A stretch of DNA of 64,000 nucleotides. Origin: Chitinophagales bacterium. GTDB taxonomy: Bacteria > Bacteroidota > Bacteroidia > Chitinophagales > LD1. The stretch spans positions 124,001-188,000 of the forward strand of contig JAHCHW010000001.1 of NCBI GenBank assembly GCA_026129525.1. Direction: 5' to 3'. Positions 1 through 8,558 of this stretch are shown in pieces; positions within the stretch are counted from its first letter, which is position 1, and each line of letters opens with the position of its first letter. The translations under genes and the position numbers were made by a program. The notes under the pieces were generated by a model. It was not told the origin of the DNA and searched no databases. It saw only the letters and a program-made list of their open reading frames with translations.

Positions 1-327
1 GTTGTAAAAGAATAAGTCGTTGTCCAGGTAAATTACACTTTCGGGCTTGTGCTCACCATAGTGTAATAGAAAATTCAAAAATACAGGCTTTAAACACCAG
101 CGGAGTTTGTCGTTGTTGTTTCCATACTTCTCAATAATCTTGGCAGCATTATCAGCGCTTTTTATGTCGTCCAAATTCCAAAAGCGACAGCGCGGATGTT
201 GCACTTGTGCTCCGTTTTCCACCAACAAAACATGTAACACAAAATCATCGCCTTGTTCCAGCGAATCGGCCAGTGCCAATGTTTTGTATAAATGACTGTT
301 GGTTGATATGGTGCAGAAATGATACAC
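1..327 (-). CDS. Glycosyltransferase-like protein, N-terminal part (truncated by window edge)
   Basis: An open frame on the minus strand runs off the window start and gives 109 residues. It begins MYHFCTISTNSHLYK from a GTG at 327-325; no ATG is available, so the start is inferred from its position 7 nt after the stop of the upstream SGNH gene. The N-terminal beta-strand/alanine-rich helix pattern (FCTIST, LALADSL, LHVLLVEN) and a later YLDNDLFFYN segment, which fits the DxD metal/nucleotide-sugar motif, resemble GT-A fold glycosyltransferases (GT8-like). Such enzymes transfer a sugar from a nucleotide sugar in the cytoplasm. It is the last visible gene of a minus-strand run starting at 5281. 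The rest lies outside the window, so substrate and full family cannot be judged. Confidence 0.6.
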   Translation of the reverse strand, partial: MYHFCTISTNSHLYKTLALADSLEQGDDFVLHVLLVENGAQVQHPRCRFWNLDDIKSADNAAKIIEKYGNNNDKLRWCLKPVFLNFLLHYGEHKPESVIYLDNDLFFYN

Positions 328-334
328 GCTACAA

Positions 335-1402
335 TTATTTGGCAGTCTGAAAATACGCTTTCAGATAACTTTTAACACTGTCGGCATACAAGCGGTGCCC
401 CGCATTGTTTAAATGTCCGTCAGGATTGGGTTTAAAATATTCTTTTGGTGTGTGCCATATCAGCCAATCCGCTTCCGTTTGTTTATCCTTCAGCAAATCT
501 GCATAACGGTTGCAATACTTCTCTTTTGTGTAGTCCGCTTCTTTGCTTTCCGGAATAAGAATAAATTTTATGGGCACATGATTGTTCGCAGCAAGTTGCT
601 GAATAGCGTTCAGATATTTTTTGGTGATGGAAGTGTTTTTTCGCAACCGCTCGTAAGCTATTTTTTCTTCAATACGATAAATGCCGGCATATAATCGCGA
701 AAGCAGAGCGCTTGCTGCGACAATTTTTTCGTATAGCTTTTTCGGATGTTTCAGAAAATAGCGCTCATTGGCAAGATAGTCGTACGCTGCTTGGGCGTTG
801 GCAAAATGCTTGCCGTCAATATCGGCAAGTATAGCGCCCGCATTAGTCCAATAATAAAAAGGCGAATCGGGAGTAACTTGCCGGTCGTGCTTCATTAAAT
901 CGTTTCCCATAAAAAAAACAACAAACACAATATGGGGTTGTAGCTGCGGAATATACTGTTGTGCAATTGCTAGATATTGCGGTGGGTCGGCAGCGGGTAT
1001 GCCGGTGTTGATGATTTCGAAATCGGTTTCGCGCGCAAGCAAATCGCAAAAGGAACTGTCATAAAACGGGCTGGCACTCATACCCCATGTAAAGCTGTCG
1101 CCTATAAACAGGATTTTCTTTCTGGTTGAATCTAACTCGTTAAAGTCTTTTCCGCGAAATCCCTCATCGTTAATCGCTAAATGTTGTTCAGCCCAGTAAT
1201 CTTTCGATGCCACCAGCAAACCTTTTTCATTCGTAAAAAAATCAGGAATCACCACCAGTGAATCTACCGGCTGAAAATGCAGCCAGTTGGGGCGAAGGTC
1301 GCCCGGTTGATAGCCCATGCTCCGCAACACCACTTCAATTGCCGCACAAAAAAGCAGCAGCAAAAGCAATTGAAAGCCGAGCCATTTAAGCCACTTTCTC
1401 AT
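335..1402 (-). CDS. Membrane-anchored SGNH/GDSL-family hydrolase
   Basis: This is a 355-residue protein. An N-terminal hydrophobic segment (about residues 8-26, LGFQLLLLLLFCAAIEVVL) should anchor it in the inner membrane with the catalytic domain outside. SGNH blocks are visible in order: GDSFTWG (nucleophile Ser), the NTGIPAADP region (Gly block), GND in FFMGNDLM (Asn block), and DGHLNNAG near the C-terminus (catalytic Asp-His). SGNH enzymes are esterases or O-acyltransferases/deacetylases, several acting on exported polysaccharides; the substrate here is unknown. The start ATG lies inside the 3' end of the upstream glycosyltransferase gene (17-nt overlap), which implies translational coupling in one operon. 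All key residues look intact. Confidence 0.8.
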   Translation of the reverse strand: MRKWLKWLGFQLLLLLLFCAAIEVVLRSMGYQPGDLRPNWLHFQPVDSLVVIPDFFTNEKGLLVASKDYWAEQHLAINDEGFRGKDFNELDSTRKKILFIGDSFTWGMSASPFYDSSFCDLLARETDFEIINTGIPAADPPQYLAIAQQYIPQLQPHIVFVVFFMGNDLMKHDRQVTPDSPFYYWTNAGAILADIDGKHFANAQAAYDYLANERYFLKHPKKLYEKIVAASALLSRLYAGIYRIEEKIAYERLRKNTSITKKYLNAIQQLAANNHVPIKFILIPESKEADYTKEKYCNRYADLLKDKQTEADWLIWHTPKEYFKPNPDGHLNNAGHRLYADSVKSYLKAYFQTAK

Positions 1403-2597
1403 CGCGCACTAAAAATTTTTCGCCTATTCGTTCCACGTATTCCCAAATATCCCACCCCTTTTTACCCCAGCAATGGTAAACGTGTAAAAACGCAGGATAC
1501 ACTTTTGTTTTAAAAGCGTTATCGGTAAATGCACCTTCGCTGTTCATCATTACACCCGGTGTGGTATAGTCGGCAATAAAATTGAACTTTTGCGGCAGCA
1601 CAGGATTTTTCTGCAACCCGAATTGCCAAACGGTTGCAATTAGGGTTCCCTGGTCGCGCACATACCATTGCGGGTCTTTAAAAACTTGCATGGTTTTATC
1701 GAACCACGCGTTCATAAAATCTTCGCTGTTGTCGTCAAACAAAAACACGCCACCGTTCCAGTGCTGAAATTTTTTGTCCTTCACTTCAATGCCAAACTTG
1801 GCTTGAATGTATTCAGCCAAATGATGGCACTCGGGGTTAAATACATCTCTGCCATCGGGCCCTATCCAGCGCTTCTTAAACGAGTTCCAGCGCCAGTGCG
1901 AGTTCTTTTCAATATCGCGGAACATATCTTCTGCCGGAGGGATTATCACTCTTCCTTCGGCATCGTGCCAAAGTTTTTTCCAGCGGTTGTAAAACATGTC
2001 ATCGTTCAGCTTAAATGTTTTAAGTGTTGTGGCAAAGCGCAATGCAATAAAAAAATACTGCCACTTATTGCGCTTGATTACTGCAAACTCATTTATCAGT
2101 TTGCGCTTTTTTTCTTCCATTAAAGGGTCGGTAATCTTTTTTGCCGGGTCGTACTTTTCCATCAGCGCTTCTAACTCGGCACGGTCTTGTTTATTCTTTA
2201 CCGAACAATCGCAGCGTACGGCATTGGGGCTGAATTTCGGCATTATGCAATGGTCTGCCGCAAAGGTTACTACGCCCGACTTGTAATTAAACACTTCATC
2301 GCATTCTTTGTTTATTGCTACTACATCGGTATCGAGATAGCAATAGGTATAGCCTTTAGGCAAAAATTTATTCAGCCCTACTTTCAAATAAATACTTGCC
2401 TGATGGTGAGAGAATTCTTCAGGCGTATCAACCTGAATAATGTTGCTGTGTGCAACGGGAATTTCGTTGCGTTTTGCATCGGTTACTACTATAATATCGT
2501 TTTGGGAAAAATGCTGTAAATACCGAAGCGAAAAATGGAGCGTTTCTATATGCTCTTTTCCTCCGCAAACCACAAATACAAATTTATTCCGGCTCAT
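1386..2597 (-). CDS. Putative nucleotide-sugar glycosyltransferase (GT-A-like, DxD)
   Basis: This 403-residue soluble protein starts with a Rossmann-type strand (KFVFVVCGGKEHIETLHFS). It has a clear DxD motif in CYLDTDVVA at about residue 120 and a later QHWNGGVFLF segment typical of GT8-like acceptor/donor loops. It is a close paralogue of the gene at 30334-31551: both share HHQASI(Y/F)LK, CYLDTDV, the Cys-rich RCDC/SCNC block, QHWNGGVFLF and RDQGTLIAT. That paralogue also sits beside a radical SAM gene, so the pairing looks like a repeated module. It overlaps the transglutaminase-like gene upstream by 4 nt and the SGNH gene downstream by 17 nt. Donor and acceptor are unknown; the glycosyltransferase call rests on motifs only. 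Confidence 0.7.
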   Translation of the reverse strand: MSRNKFVFVVCGGKEHIETLHFSLRYLQHFSQNDIIVVTDAKRNEIPVAHSNIIQVDTPEEFSHHQASIYLKVGLNKFLPKGYTYCYLDTDVVAINKECDEVFNYKSGVVTFAADHCIMPKFSPNAVRCDCSVKNKQDRAELEALMEKYDPAKKITDPLMEEKKRKLINEFAVIKRNKWQYFFIALRFATTLKTFKLNDDMFYNRWKKLWHDAEGRVIIPPAEDMFRDIEKNSHWRWNSFKKRWIGPDGRDVFNPECHHLAEYIQAKFGIEVKDKKFQHWNGGVFLFDDNSEDFMNAWFDKTMQVFKDPQWYVRDQGTLIATVWQFGLQKNPVLPQKFNFIADYTTPGVMMNSEGAFTDNAFKTKVYPAFLHVYHCWGKKGWDIWEYVERIGEKFLVRDEKVA

Positions 2598-3874
2598 TTT
2601 TGCACTGTTATTCCAAGTTTTAAACTCAATTCTTCTTTCTGCAAACCGACAATCTTAAACGATTTTTCAGGATTGAGAAACAGTTTTCGCGAAAACAAAA
2701 AATTGTTTTTTACTGAAATTGCAGGAGTGGTTTTCGATTGCTCCGTTGTAACCACTTTAAGCCGGTAGCGAAAAACACCCTGATTATTTTCTTCATCCGC
2801 AGCATCAAAAACCAACTTGCCTTTTCCGTTGCTCAATGCTCCCTTAAAATACCAGTGCACGCTGTCGGGCGAATAATAAACCGCACCACTCCCCTCGGTT
2901 AATCTTACCTGAACTTTTGTAATGGCATACGGCAACGATTCCGAAAAAACAAACTCGTTTTCGCTCACCTTTCGTGTATTCCATACCGATGAACACCTGT
3001 ACAATGTGCCTTTCCTGGCGTACTGCACAAGTGTATGCGAAAAAAACACTTGCGTCCACCGCTTGTACCTATTCAACTGCTTCATTTCAAAAACCAGCGA
3101 ATCGCTTTTACCAAGTACAATCGCGTTCGTGTAATTGAGCGGCATATCAATAAGCCAAGTATTTATACTGTTATCATCAACTGTTGAATATACCCAGCGC
3201 AGGTAGGCATTCCCTAATGTGTTCATCAAATAGCCGTATGCCCCGTTTCCGTAAGTTGCATTTACACACTCGGGATTTTTGCTGATGTAATCAACCGATG
3301 CAATTTCATGCTGGTTGTTCTGAAAATACACTCCCCAATCGGCATCGAACATGTGCCATTGTGCGTCATAAAAAACTTCTGCCACCAAATGCCCGCTTAA
3401 ATGTTGCAGGCGCGCCTGCAAACCGCCTAAGCGAAACAGTTGCGTTAGCGCAGCATTGCGATCATCACACAATCCGGTTTCAAAAGAGTTAAGCAAGCGC
3501 AACGGGTCATGCGGCAGTTTACTGTCAGTTAGTGCTTTGCTGTGTGCCGTCCACCTATGCAGTGCTTTCCATATAGCCATCGCCTTTTCAGCATCGGTAA
3601 CCGAGTCGGGCGCTATACTTTTTATCAAGGCATTGTAATCGGTAAAATCAAGTTTTGAAGGAGTGATGCAGAAGGTGTCTGCCTCGGAGTTGTTTGCAGC
3701 CACACTGAACCGTGCAGCAGAATAAGGCAAATAACTTTTGAGCGAAACCGAAGTAGTGCTTTTAATAGAAAGTGTGCCGATGTTTACTTTCTCGGGCGCT
3801 GTGCTGCATGCACACAACAAAAAAGTTGCCGGAACCACTGCTGCTATAAGCCGAATATTTTTTGCGATACACAA
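2594..3874 (-). CDS. Transglutaminase-like lipoprotein
   Basis: This 426-residue protein has a lipoprotein signal (RLIAAVVPATFLLCACS, lipobox LCAC with Cys at about residue 23), so it is expected on the periplasmic side of a membrane or on the outer membrane. The middle contains a transglutaminase/protease-like core: catalytic Cys in GLCDDRNAAL, His in SGHLVAEVFY and Asp in WHMFDADWG, in the C-H-D order and spacing usual for the family. The last ~150 residues look like beta-sandwich material. It is paralogous to the protein at 58126-59424 (GHIVAEIYYDKKWHMFDAD) and more remotely to 53748-55187. It overlaps the downstream glycosyltransferase by 4 nt. Crosslinking, amidase or peptidase activity cannot be told apart from sequence alone. 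Confidence 0.75.
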   Translation of the reverse strand: MCIAKNIRLIAAVVPATFLLCACSTAPEKVNIGTLSIKSTTSVSLKSYLPYSAARFSVAANNSEADTFCITPSKLDFTDYNALIKSIAPDSVTDAEKAMAIWKALHRWTAHSKALTDSKLPHDPLRLLNSFETGLCDDRNAALTQLFRLGGLQARLQHLSGHLVAEVFYDAQWHMFDADWGVYFQNNQHEIASVDYISKNPECVNATYGNGAYGYLMNTLGNAYLRWVYSTVDDNSINTWLIDMPLNYTNAIVLGKSDSLVFEMKQLNRYKRWTQVFFSHTLVQYARKGTLYRCSSVWNTRKVSENEFVFSESLPYAITKVQVRLTEGSGAVYYSPDSVHWYFKGALSNGKGKLVFDAADEENNQGVFRYRLKVVTTEQSKTTPAISVKNNFLFSRKLFLNPEKSFKIVGLQKEELSLKLGITVQK

Positions 3875-3886
3875 AGTACTGCCCGT

Positions 3887-5281
3887 TTATTTTAACAGCG
3901 TTTTAGCCATAGCAATTAAAGCCGGTGCAGGCATTTTGCTGATGTATTTTATCATATCGTCCAACTGCTCGTCCGATACATCCAGCCTGTTTAACACCTG
4001 TTGTGTTACATCTTGCGAAACGCTTTGCTCCAACTGTTCAACCTTACGTATAACTGTGGTTACAGATTTATGCTTTTCGTCCTCGTTCAGGAACTTGTTG
4101 CTTTGTATATGCACCCGCAGTACCTCTTTAAGATTTGCCATTGACCGTTCCTTCAAAAACGGAGCAATTTTGCCCGAGCGCAGTTGCCACGCTTTTATTT
4201 GGTTGTAGAAATCGAAATAGTGCGTACGGTTTTTTTTCTGAACATTGGTTTCGGACGGAAAATCAAATCCCCCCAAATAATGGATAATAGAATCAATTTC
4301 TTCGGCACTCAAATTTCGGATGGCACAATGTGGCGGATTATCTACCGTGTGGAAATACACCGGCACTTCCAAATTGTTGCAGAAGTTGATAAAGTCCGGC
4401 AACTCGCGCCAGTTTTGCTGCATGGCACAAACTGAAATTCCGAAAAAAGTGTTGCGTGCTTTACAATACTGTTGGAAGTATAGAATGTTCTCTATCACCC
4501 TGTCGTAATCGGCATTCTTACGGATGGTTTCATAAACAGGCTTTATGAGCGAATCGAACGAAACGTTAATGTGAAAATCAATATGCTCCATCAATTCTTT
4601 CACTCGGCTGTTAAGCGTAGTGGCATTGGTTTGCACCGAAACACGCACCTTGGGGTTTATTTCCACCAGCTTGTCCCATATCTTGTAATAAATATCTATC
4701 AGAAACGGTTCGCCACCATAAAACTTCACTTCTTCAAGGTATGGAATAAACTCTTCCAATTGCTTAACAAAGTTGTCATCGTATGCCGAAACAATAGGCG
4801 GAAGTTTTTCGCGCTTGGCGCGTATAAGCGATGAAAAATCGCCATTGCACATTTCGCACTCCAAGTTGCACACATTACTCAACTCAAATTCCATTACACT
4901 CGGGAAACGGTTCTCGTTCGATTTCCGCTCATCGTATTGCTTTGCTTTTACAGCATCAAAATTTTGCGCGGTTAGCTGGCTTTTGCATCCGTAGCAGCCC
5001 AGCGAAAGGTCGCTGTGCTTAACATACTTGCGTAGTTTTTCGGCAGCTTCACCAAACCATATTTCGCGAATAGATTGTTTCGGATATTCGCCCAACACAT
5101 AATTGCGGTTAAAGCAACAGGCAACCGCTTTCCCATAATGCCCAAAGTAAATACTGCGGAAAGGTGCATAGCAAACCACAGGCTGCGGCCCTAAAGGACG
5201 ATGGCGGTTGTATTCTTTCAACAACGAAGCCGGCAGCGGGTCGTAGCCTTTAAGTTTACTGATGATGTTGCTTATGGACAT
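3887..5281 (-). CDS. Radical SAM protein with N-terminal SPASM-like Cys domain
   Basis: This 464-residue protein is annotated from ATG 5281 (MSISNIISKL); in-frame ATGs lie 27 and 48 nt further upstream and cannot be excluded. Residues ~37-99 form a SPASM/twitch-like block (CYAPF, ACC, SIREIWFG, GCYGC: Cys 37, 55, 56, 96, 99) placed before the catalytic core, not after it as in most SPASM enzymes. The radical SAM motif CNLECEMC is at 138-145 (CxxxCxxC, [4Fe-4S]-SAM) and the SAM-binding YGGEPF follows. SAM cleavage to a 5'-deoxyadenosyl radical is established for the family; the substrate is unknown. The closest relatives in the window are 25812, 27325 and 28778. It is first in the minus-strand run, next to the tmRNA gene. 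Confidence 0.82.
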   Translation of the reverse strand: MSISNIISKLKGYDPLPASLLKEYNRHRPLGPQPVVCYAPFRSIYFGHYGKAVACCFNRNYVLGEYPKQSIREIWFGEAAEKLRKYVKHSDLSLGCYGCKSQLTAQNFDAVKAKQYDERKSNENRFPSVMEFELSNVCNLECEMCNGDFSSLIRAKREKLPPIVSAYDDNFVKQLEEFIPYLEEVKFYGGEPFLIDIYYKIWDKLVEINPKVRVSVQTNATTLNSRVKELMEHIDFHINVSFDSLIKPVYETIRKNADYDRVIENILYFQQYCKARNTFFGISVCAMQQNWRELPDFINFCNNLEVPVYFHTVDNPPHCAIRNLSAEEIDSIIHYLGGFDFPSETNVQKKNRTHYFDFYNQIKAWQLRSGKIAPFLKERSMANLKEVLRVHIQSNKFLNEDEKHKSVTTVIRKVEQLEQSVSQDVTQQVLNRLDVSDEQLDDMIKYISKMPAPALIAMAKTLLK

Positions 5282-5348
5282 GAAACGGTTGGCGAAAATA
5301 AAAATCATTCTGCGAGGCGATAAACGCATCGGCAGAATGATGGATAAG

Positions 5349-5717
5349 TGGTGGAGCTGGCGGGAGTCGAACCCGCGTCCGGATAAGTTGATGATAGACT
5401 TTCTACATGCTTAGATACTTATTGATTTTCGTAAACCGGCAGGATAAGTAACCCTCCAACCTGTTTCTTACATCTGTTGTTCATACAGCGCAAAGTAGAT
5501 GAAGCTTTGCGCGTACGTCACCAAGGTTTAGTTGCGGACACGCTGTGTATGGTGCCTTAAGCGTGGCGCAAATGGCTGTTAATCTCTAAGATTAGGCAGC
5601 CATGGCGTAGTTGTACTCGCCAGTTAAATTAGTGTCGCATAATGGATTTGCGTGGTATTACACACCCACGGCATGCGGGTTTACCGCCAATGCTTCCCGT
5701 CAATACCGGTCAGCCCC
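5349..5717 (-). ncRNA. ssrA: tmRNA (transfer-messenger RNA)
   Basis: The 3' end reads GGTTCGACTCCCGCCAGCTCCACCA (T-arm, acceptor and encoded CCA at 5351-5349). Its acceptor strand CAGCTCC pairs with GGGGCTG at 5717-5711, defining a 369-nt RNA. Midway, an open reading frame encodes a tag ending ..NLTGEYNYAMAA followed by TAA (stop at 5594-5592), which matches the GE(N/T)NYALAA-type tag of Bacteroidota, with Tyr at the third and Met at the seventh residue. The role is rescue of stalled ribosomes with SmpB and tagging of nascent chains for proteolysis. The exact resume codon is uncertain (around 5638-5633). The tRNA-like half is strong evidence by itself. Confidence 0.95.
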
Positions 5718-5794
5718 GTTATCAGTTGGCAGCAGGTAGTTTACGGTAACCGGTAAACAAACCTGAATGCAAATGAAGTTGTCAAAGAACGCTG

Positions 5795-5802
5795 CAAAGA
5801 TA
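5795..5802 (-). promoter_or_regulatory. Bacteroidota-type -7 element for ssrA
   Basis: Read on the minus strand, TATCTTTG fits the Bacteroidota -7 consensus TAnnTTTG exactly. It lies about 78 nt before the tmRNA 5' end, leaving room for a trimmed leader. No convincing -33 TTTG was found at the usual distance. Single motif, moderate support. Confidence 0.45.
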
Positions 5803-5867
5803 GCAAATGCCCTGCCAACTGACCGGTTTCAGCAATTATGGCAGATGAGAAAAATTACCTTTGCCCT

Positions 5868-7076
5868 ATGAAGATTGGCATTTTAAGAGAAGAAAAATTT
5901 CCCCGCGATTCGCGTGTTCCGCTTACACCTTCGCAATGCAAGGCACTAATGGAGCGCAACCCCGCCATTGAAATTGTGGTGCAACCATGCAAATACCGCT
6001 GTTTTACCAACGAAGAGTTCCATTATCAGGGCATTTCTATGCAGGAAGATGTTTCGGATTGCGATTTTTTGCTGGGAGTTAAAGAAGTGCCGCCTGTCTT
6101 GCTAATACCCGGTAAAACGTACATCTATTTTTCGCACGTAATTAAAGAGCAGCCACGCAACCGCCTTATGATGAAAGCGGTTATTGAAAAAAATATCCGG
6201 CTCATTGACTGGGAGTGCATGAAAGACAAAAAAGGGAAACGCTTAATTGCCTTTGGGCGCTGGGCGGGAATTGTAGGGGCTTATCATGCCATTCGCATGG
6301 TGGGGTTCCGCACTTCGCGTTTTCGGCTGCGCCAAATGATTGACTGCCTCAACTTTGCCGAAGCGCAGAAAGAATTGGAAAAAATGGATTTGCCTCCCGT
6401 AAAAATTGTGCTTACAGGCACCGGGCGCGTAAGCGAAGGCGCTGCTTTTATGCTCGATGTGGCGGGTATTAAAAAAGTTTCTCCTTACAATTTTTGCTAC
6501 AACGAGTTCAGTGAGCCGGTTTACACTCAACTTACTTCTGCCGATATGTATCATAAAGAAGGAGAAGAAAAATTTAATGCCGAAGACTACCACGCTCATC
6601 CCGATCAATACAAAAGTTCTTTCTACCCGTTTACTAAGGCGGCTGACGTAATGATAAACGGCATATACTGGGATAAGCGCATTCCCGTTTTCTTTACCAA
6701 AGAGCAAATGGCTGAAAAAGATTTCCGCATAAAAACCATTAGCGATATTACCTGCGATATTGCCCCTGAATCGTCCATTCCTTCTACTCTTTATGCTTCC
6801 AGCATAGCCGACCCGTATTATGGTTACAACGCACAAACAGGGGAACTGACGCAAACTTTTCAAGATGAATCAATAGACATTATGGCTATTGATAATCTGC
6901 CTAACGAACTGCCCCGCGATGCCAGCGAAGATTTCGGCAACCTGATTATTTCGCGTATTATTCCTGAATTGCTAAAAGCAGATACTTCGGAAATGCTGCA
7001 AAACGCCACTATTGCTACCGGTGGAAAACTCAACGAGCCGTTTGTTTACTTGCATTCGTACGCTTTCGGCAATTAA
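5868..7076 (+). CDS. AlaDH/PNT-family NAD(P)-dependent dehydrogenase (saccharopine dehydrogenase LYS1-like)
   Basis: This 402-residue protein is annotated from the ATG at 5868 because MKIGILREEKFPRDSRVPLTP is the typical family N-terminus; an ATG 30 nt upstream would add an unstructured tail. The N-terminal half carries the alanine-dehydrogenase/transhydrogenase signature (IGILREEK, RVPLTP, YFSHVIKEQ). A dinucleotide-binding loop follows near residue 185 (VLTGTGRVSEGAA). The family includes alanine dehydrogenase, transhydrogenase alpha subunit and lysine-forming saccharopine dehydrogenase; length and the FSHVIKEQP segment favour the last type. It would reversibly oxidise an amino-acid C-N bond with NAD(P). 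It stands alone between tmRNA and the sdh operon. The substrate should be treated as open. Confidence 0.75.
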   Translation: MKIGILREEKFPRDSRVPLTPSQCKALMERNPAIEIVVQPCKYRCFTNEEFHYQGISMQEDVSDCDFLLGVKEVPPVLLIPGKTYIYFSHVIKEQPRNRLMMKAVIEKNIRLIDWECMKDKKGKRLIAFGRWAGIVGAYHAIRMVGFRTSRFRLRQMIDCLNFAEAQKELEKMDLPPVKIVLTGTGRVSEGAAFMLDVAGIKKVSPYNFCYNEFSEPVYTQLTSADMYHKEGEEKFNAEDYHAHPDQYKSSFYPFTKAADVMINGIYWDKRIPVFFTKEQMAEKDFRIKTISDITCDIAPESSIPSTLYASSIADPYYGYNAQTGELTQTFQDESIDIMAIDNLPNELPRDASEDFGNLIISRIIPELLKADTSEMLQNATIATGGKLNEPFVYLHSYAFGN

Positions 7077-7148
7077 TTTTTGAACAGCTTATGCTCATAG
7101 TTGTTCTAAAAAAACAGACTAAAAACTTTCATTTCTAAAGTGGCGGTA

Positions 7149-7156
7149 TAATTTTG
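7149..7156 (+). promoter_or_regulatory. Bacteroidota-type -7 element for the sdh operon
   Basis: TAATTTTG matches TAnnTTTG and lies 23 nt before the sdhC ATG, a spacing that places the transcription start within the leader. The -33 region (around 7127) is only a weak TTTC. It would drive sdhC-mntA-hepT-sdhA-sdhB. Confidence 0.5.
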
Positions 7157-7179
7157 GTGCGCGAAAAAGAAAAAGCAGT

Positions 7180-7848
7180 ATGGCTTCAACAGCATTGTTT
7201 AAGAGTTCGATAGGTAAAAAGTTTTTGATGGGGATTACCGGCTTATTCCTCATTGTATTTCTGGTGGTTCATGCAGGTATCAACTCCATGATATGGTTTA
7301 ATGATGGGGGCGAAACCTTTAGCCACTGGGCGCATTTTATGGGTACCAACCTTATTATCCGCACCATGGAAATTGTGCTGGTAGTCGGTTTCTTGGTTCA
7401 TATTGTGGACGGGCTTATGCTTTGGAAACAAAACCGCGATGCACGCCCTGTAAAGTATGTTTCCAATAACCCTAATGCCAATAGCAAGTGGTATTCGCGT
7501 AGTATGGGTCTTTTGGGCACACTTATTCTGCTGTTCCTTATTATTCATACTGCCCATTTCTGGATACCGAACCGCGCCAACCAGTTTGCTACCGGTGAAG
7601 AACTTAATTTGTTTCAAATGATGCAGCACGAATTCAGCGAGTGGTACACCGTAGTAATATATGTAGCCGGGTGCTTTTCATTATTCTGGCACTTGCTGCA
7701 TGGTTTCAAAAGCGCTTTTCAAAGTTTAGGATTAAATCACCTTAAATACAACAACCTTATAGAAACTGCGGGCATCGCGTTTTCTATAATAGTTCCTTTT
7801 GTGTTTGCCATGATGCCTGTTAGCATGTATTTCGGGTGGGTGAAGTAA
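7180..7848 (+). CDS. sdhC: Succinate dehydrogenase cytochrome b subunit (Bacteroidota type)
   Basis: This 222-residue integral membrane protein has five hydrophobic segments, as in single-subunit cytochrome b anchors of type B succinate:quinone oxidoreductases. Histidines suitable for haem ligation lie within or near the helices (VVHAGINS, SHWAHFMG, LVHIVDGLM, IHTAHFW, LLHGFKSAF). It anchors SdhA and SdhB to the inner membrane and passes electrons to menaquinone. The length agrees with Bacteroidota SdhC. It is the first gene of the sdh operon, but unlike the usual contiguous CAB order it is separated from sdhA by a two-gene MNT/HEPN insertion starting only 10 nt after its stop. Confidence 0.92.
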   Translation: MASTALFKSSIGKKFLMGITGLFLIVFLVVHAGINSMIWFNDGGETFSHWAHFMGTNLIIRTMEIVLVVGFLVHIVDGLMLWKQNRDARPVKYVSNNPNANSKWYSRSMGLLGTLILLFLIIHTAHFWIPNRANQFATGEELNLFQMMQHEFSEWYTVVIYVAGCFSLFWHLLHGFKSAFQSLGLNHLKYNNLIETAGIAFSIIVPFVFAMMPVSMYFGWVK

Positions 7849-7858
7849 AATTTGTGCC

Positions 7859-8170
7859 GTGCAACTGCAACATTACCCCATAGAAAAATTGAAAGCTGAA
7901 CTGCTTACCTCAGTGCAAGCCGAGGTTGGACAAAAAAAATTCAGTTTGTTCTTTTTTGGTTCAAGGGTAAAGGGAACTGCAACGGAGAGAGCCGATATTG
8001 ATGTAGGCTTTTTAGCCGACAAACAATTGGATAGTGCCGTGAAATGGAGAATAAAAGAGCGCATTGATGAAATCCCTACCCTCTACAAAATTGACTTTGT
8101 AGATTTTGGGAGTGTAGATGAAGATTTCAGAAAACTGGCTATGCAAAAAACGGAAGTAATTTATGGGTAG
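7859..8170 (+). CDS. mntA: Minimal nucleotidyltransferase (MNT), antitoxin of a HEPN/MNT module
   Basis: This 103-residue protein starts at GTG 7859. The Pol-beta-fold minimal nucleotidyltransferase motif is clear: FFGSRVKGTA..DIDVGF (GSx10DxD) with a third acidic residue in KIDFVDF. In the characterised HepT-MntA systems the MNT protein AMPylates a Tyr beside the HEPN active site and neutralises an RNase toxin; that function is inferred here from family and pairing. It overlaps the downstream HEPN gene by 8 nt, the typical coupled arrangement. The odd point is location: it sits between sdhC and sdhA, 10 nt after sdhC, so it should be co-transcribed with respiratory complex II. Confidence 0.85.
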   Translation: MQLQHYPIEKLKAELLTSVQAEVGQKKFSLFFFGSRVKGTATERADIDVGFLADKQLDSAVKWRIKERIDEIPTLYKIDFVDFGSVDEDFRKLAMQKTEVIYG

Positions 8171-8549
8171 TGATTTAGCATACTCATTACAGAAGTTTGA
8201 AAAAGCGCTTAACCGCTTGCAGGAATCTTATGCACTACCAAAAAGTGATATTGTGCGCGATAGTTGTGCCAAGCGTTTTGAATTTTGTGTAGAGTTAGCT
8301 TGGAAAACATTGAAGCTGTATTTAAACGAAAAACACGGTATTGCTGTTCAATCGCCAAAATCATGTGTGCGAGAAGCTTATCGGTTAGCGCTTATAGAGT
8401 ATGAAGCACTTTGGCTAAACATGATAAACTGGCGGAACGATTTAGCGCACGGCTACGAAGAAAGCTATGCCGATGTGGTGTACGAGAATTTAACGGAGAT
8501 TATAAAACTGATGAACCAATTATTGGTAAAACTTAAAGCAGACATATAA
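8163..8549 (+). CDS. hepT: HEPN-domain protein, HI0074-like (HepT-type toxin)
   Basis: This 128-residue all-helical protein of the nucleotidyltransferase-substrate-binding (HI0074/HEPN) family is indicated by KRFEFCVELAWKTLKLYL and NWRNDLAHGYEES. The second segment holds the HEPN RNase signature Rx4-6H (RNDLAH) followed by Tyr, the residue modified by MntA-type partners in studied pairs, so the active site looks intact. It overlaps mntA by 8 nt and ends 9 nt before sdhA. Predicted role: RNase toxin, or regulator, controlled by the adjacent nucleotidyltransferase. A non-toxic role in adjusting sdh expression is possible but purely speculative. Confidence 0.85.
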   Translation: MGSDLAYSLQKFEKALNRLQESYALPKSDIVRDSCAKRFEFCVELAWKTLKLYLNEKHGIAVQSPKSCVREAYRLALIEYEALWLNMINWRNDLAHGYEESYADVVYENLTEIIKLMNQLLVKLKADI

Positions 8550-8558
8550 CATAACAAT

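Noticed and set aside
107..295. A 62-residue plus-strand frame at the window start
   Set aside because: The opposite strand encodes a glycosyltransferase-like protein with a DxD motif over the same bases, so this frame is not needed.
6243..6863. A 206-residue minus-strand frame inside the dehydrogenase gene
   Set aside because: Antisense shadow of a well-supported gene, with no domain and unusual His/Phe-rich composition.
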